This document shows, piece by piece, positions 3,708 through 5,822 of a stretch of DNA of 5,822 bases. Position 1 is the first letter of the stretch; each line of letters starts with the position of its first letter. Origin of the DNA: a candidate division CSSED10-310 bacterium (GTDB taxonomy: Bacteria; CSSED10-310; JAFGDC01); contig JAFGDC010000226.1 of the NCBI GenBank assembly GCA_016932295.1, forward strand, positions 1 through 5,822, given 5' to 3'. The translations under genes and the position numbers were made by a program. Under the pieces are notes generated by a model. It worked only from the letters and a program-made list of their open reading frames with translations, did not search any database and was not told the origin of the DNA.

Positions 3708-5822
3708 ATGGTACAGATATCCAGTAGATCGTTTAAGCGCGCTGCACCGCTGCGCAACCGTCTTTCGTTCGCCAAAAATCCGTCCATCATGGATATTCCG
3801 GATTTGCTGGCCATGCAGCATGAATCATATGATCGCTTCCTGCAGATCGACATGCTGCCTGATGACAGGGTGAACATGGGCATCCAGGCGGTGTTCAATG
3901 CGGTGTTCCCCATTTCTAATTACAACAAGACCGCACAGCTCGAGTTCATCAGCTATGAACTTGGTGTCTGGGAATGCAGTTGCGGCCGGCTCAAGGGCAT
4001 GGAAAATCGCTACAGCTGGTCGTGTGAATGCGGTCATCACAACGGTGTCTCCGACTTGAGTCTACACCCGGAAACCGCCCGTTGCCCATCCTGCAAGAGC
4101 GGTGTCTCGTATAAAACCTGCGACTATTGCGGGAAACGGGTCACCCTCAAGATGAAATACGACGAGGACGAATGCAAGCAGCGCGGCAATACCTATTCGG
4201 TTCCCCTGAAAGTCACCCTGCGACTGGTGGTCTGGGAAAAAGAACCGGACTCCGACGTAAGAACCTTGCGCGATATCAGGCAGCAGGAAGTCTATCTGGG
4301 AGAAATGCCGGTCATGATCAAGGTCGAGGAGGACGAATCCGGCAAGATCGCCATCGGCAACAAGGGCATCTTCATCGTTAACGGAACGGAGCGTGTCATC
4401 GTCTCGCAGATGCATCGGTCTCCCGGCGTCTTCTTCAAACAGGAAAAGGGTAAAACCCATTCCGGCAAGGCCTTCTACACGGCACGCCTGATCCCCTACC
4501 GGGGTTCCTGGCTCGAATTCGAGTTCGACACGAATGATCTGCTGCACGTCCGCATCGATCGCAAGCGTAAGCTGCTCGCCATCACCCTGCTCCGCGCCCT
4601 CGGCTACCGGTCCAACCAGGAAATCCTGCGCCTCTTTTATCTCATCGAAAAGGTGGAACGAGGTGAAGGCGGCTTCTATCGGGCCGTATCGCGACGCATG
4701 CTTGGTGAACGAGCCCTGGAAGACATCCGACATCCCAAAACCGGCAAGGTGCTGGTCAAGGAGAAGAGCCGCATAACAGAACGCAGCATCAGGCGCATGT
4801 TGGATTCCGGCATCGATAAAATCCTCCTGGAACAGGAAAAGCTGCTTGGGAAAGTCGTGGTCGATGATATCGTCGATCCCGAAACCGGTGAGATACTCAT
4901 CCAGTGCAATGAGGAAATCGTTCCTGAGATCGCCGGAAAAATCCTGTCCAGCAAAATTTCCGAACTGGATCTCATCTTCCTGGAAAACGCCGATGTGGGT
5001 TCATCCCTGCATGAAACCCTCGCCAAGGACAAGCTGAACGAGGAGGAGGATCCCGAAGGCCAGGCCCAAATCGAGATCTACAAGCGTTTGCGACCGGGCG
5101 ATCCGCTTACTTCCGAAAGTGCGCAGAATCTCTTCAAGAGCCTCTTTTTCGATCCAAAGTACTACGACCTTTCCCAGGTGGGAAGGTTGAAACTCAATAA
5201 AAAGCTGGGCCTTGACTATCCGTTGAGCCAGACCACCGTGACTCCCGAGGATATCGTTGCGGTCATCCGCTATCTGCTGCGTCTCAAGAACGGCCGTGGC
5301 TCAGTGGATGACATCGATCACCTGGGCAATCGGCGCGTCCGTTCCGTCGGTGAACTGCTGCAGAACCAGTTCCGTATCGGCCTGGTCCGCATGGAGCGCG
5401 CCATACGCGAGCGCATGAGCATTCAAGACCTTACCACCGCCATGCCTCATGACCTCATCAACGCCAAGCCGGTGAGTGCGGCGCTCAACGAGTTTTTCGG
5501 GTCGAGCCAGCTCTCCCAGTTCATGGACCAGACCAATCCACTGGCCGAGTTGACCCACAAACGGCGGCTCTCGGCCCTGGGTCCCGGCGGATTGAGCAGG
5601 GACCGGGCGGGATTCGAAGTGCGCGATGTGCACACGACGCACTATGGCCGCATCTGTCCCATAGAGACGCCGGAAGGTCCCAACGTCGGTCTGATCGTGT
5701 CTCTGAGCACCTTCGCCAAGGTCACCGAGTTCGGCTTTATTGAAACGCCGTACCGGAAAGTCGAGGATGGCAAGGTCACCAGCGACATTCATTACCTGAC
5801 CGCTCTCGACGAGGACCAGGAA
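3708..5822 (+). CDS. rpoB: DNA-directed RNA polymerase subunit β, N-terminal half, with a cysteine-rich insert (partial)
   Basis: The frame runs 705 codons without a stop to the window edge, corresponding to roughly E. coli β residues 1-614. Conserved blocks include [18 protein letters not shown] (226-243), [14 protein letters not shown] (261-274), [16 protein letters not shown] (534-549) and [15 protein letters not shown] (645-659). The rifampicin-pocket segment [13 protein letters not shown] to HKRRLSALG (596-625) keeps Asp607, His617 and Ser622, which match E. coli Asp516, His526 and Ser531, so a sensitive pocket is inferred. The region 340-460 contains the lobe insertion typical of proteobacterial β. 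Two extra segments interrupt the protrusion domain: about 60 residues with eight cysteines (87-149) and 13 residues (204-216). One Ser is missing in the THSSGK block. Start: GAGGG at 3697-3701, six bases before ATG. Identity is certain. Confidence 0.98.
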   Translation, partial: MVQISSRSFKRAAPLRNRLSFAKNPSIMDIPDLLAMQHESYDRFLQIDMLPDDRVNMGIQAVFNAVFPISNYNKTAQLEFISYELGVWECSCGRLKGMENRYSWSCECGHHNGVSDLSLHPETARCPSCKSGVSYKTCDYCGKRVTLKMKYDEDECKQRGNTYSVPLKVTLRLVVWEKEPDSDVRTLRDIRQQEVYLGEMPVMIKVEEDESGKIAIGNKGIFIVNGTERVIVSQMHRSPGVFFKQEKGKTHSGKAFYTARLIPYRGSWLEFEFDTNDLLHVRIDRKRKLLAITLLRALGYRSNQEILRLFYLIEKVERGEGGFYRAVSRRMLGERALEDIRHPKTGKVLVKEKSRITERSIRRMLDSGIDKILLEQEKLLGKVVVDDIVDPETGEILIQCNEEIVPEIAGKILSSKISELDLIFLENADVGSSLHETLAKDKLNEEEDPEGQAQIEIYKRLRPGDPLTSESAQNLFKSLFFDPKYYDLSQVGRLKLNKKLGLDYPLSQTTVTPEDIVAVIRYLLRLKNGRGSVDDIDHLGNRRVRSVGELLQNQFRIGLVRMERAIRERMSIQDLTTAMPHDLINAKPVSAALNEFFGSSQLSQFMDQTNPLAELTHKRRLSALGPGGLSRDRAGFEVRDVHTTHYGRICPIETPEGPNVGLIVSLSTFAKVTEFGFIETPYRKVEDGKVTSDIHYLTALDEDQE
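3966..4154 (+). other. Cysteine-rich, probable double zinc-binding insert in the β protrusion
   Basis: Residues 87-149 of RpoB lie between YELG (83-86) and [11 protein letters not shown] (150-160). In E. coli these blocks (YRLG and VFDVQECQIRG) are separated by only two residues, near position 77. The extra part holds C90, C92, C106, C108, C126, C129, C138 and C141, spaced as two CxC and two CxxC knuckles; glycine follows three of the four pairs, as in zinc and rubredoxin knuckles. Eight ligands would suit two tetrahedral metal sites. The frame stays open on both sides and base composition resembles the rest of the gene, so this does not look like a frameshift or an intein. Metal binding and function are inferred. 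Confidence 0.85.
4317..4355 (+). other. Second, 13-residue insert in the β protrusion
   Basis: E. coli β reads PLMTDNGTF just before INGTERV, whereas this protein has PVM (201-203), then 13 extra residues rich in Glu, Asp and Lys (204-216), then [14 protein letters not shown]. The insert lengthens a loop of the same domain that carries the cysteine-rich insert. The exact borders could shift by one or two residues. Confidence 0.7.

Noticed and set aside
3966..4154. Intein, frameshift or assembly error as the cause of the RpoB insert
   Set aside because: The segment is too short for an intein and has no splicing motifs, both flanks stay in the same frame with conserved sequence, and the four regularly spaced cysteine pairs indicate selection for a folded module.
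4062..4733. - strand open frame of 223 codons opposite the rpoB insert and following region
   Set aside because: It mirrors the conserved rpoB frame and gives an acidic, low-meaning translation; it does not explain the insert, which is clearly coded on the + strand.

Overview
The window is a stretch of the core translation and transcription gene cluster of a bacterium. All genes are on the + strand, in the order tuf (3' end only) - rpmG - tRNA-Trp(CCA) - secE - nusG - rplK - rplA - rplJ - rplL - rpoB (5' half only). The order, the moderately GC-rich coding sequence and a β subunit that carries the proteobacterial-type insertion in its lobe domain suggest a deltaproteobacterium in the broad sense (Desulfobacterota or a relative). 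That placement is an inference; no species can be named from this sequence.

Region by region: positions 1-252 hold the EF-Tu C-terminus and ribosomal protein L33 (rpmG), 14 bp apart and probably co-transcribed. At 253-310 there is a near-consensus sigma-70 promoter, followed by tRNA-Trp at 311-383 with no encoded CCA end. From 429 to the window end the genes for SecE, NusG, L11, L1, L10, L7/L12 and RNA polymerase β follow with gaps of 34-152 bp. I see no convincing intrinsic terminator, so one transcript from the tRNA promoter could cover secE to rpoB. Hairpins that could hide the Shine-Dalgarno sequence are visible before rplK and rpoB; they are weak candidates for translational control. No gene-free stretch exceeds 300 bp, and there is no mobile element, CRISPR array or long repeat.

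Most of the proteins are conventional: NusG (NGN and KOW domains) couples RNA polymerase to partners, L11 and L10(L7/L12) form the ribosomal stalk, L1 forms the L1 stalk, and β is the catalytic-core subunit that NusG modifies. The exception is rpoB. Between two conserved blocks of the β protrusion domain it carries an in-frame insert of about 60 residues with eight cysteines in four pairs, which looks like a double zinc-binding module. Part of the insert resembles the N-terminal zinc-binding domain of the β' subunit. A second, 13-residue insert lies further along the same domain. Smaller oddities are an L33 with three of the four usual zinc-ligand cysteines, a SecE with an extra C-terminal membrane segment, and a methionine-rich L7/L12 hinge.
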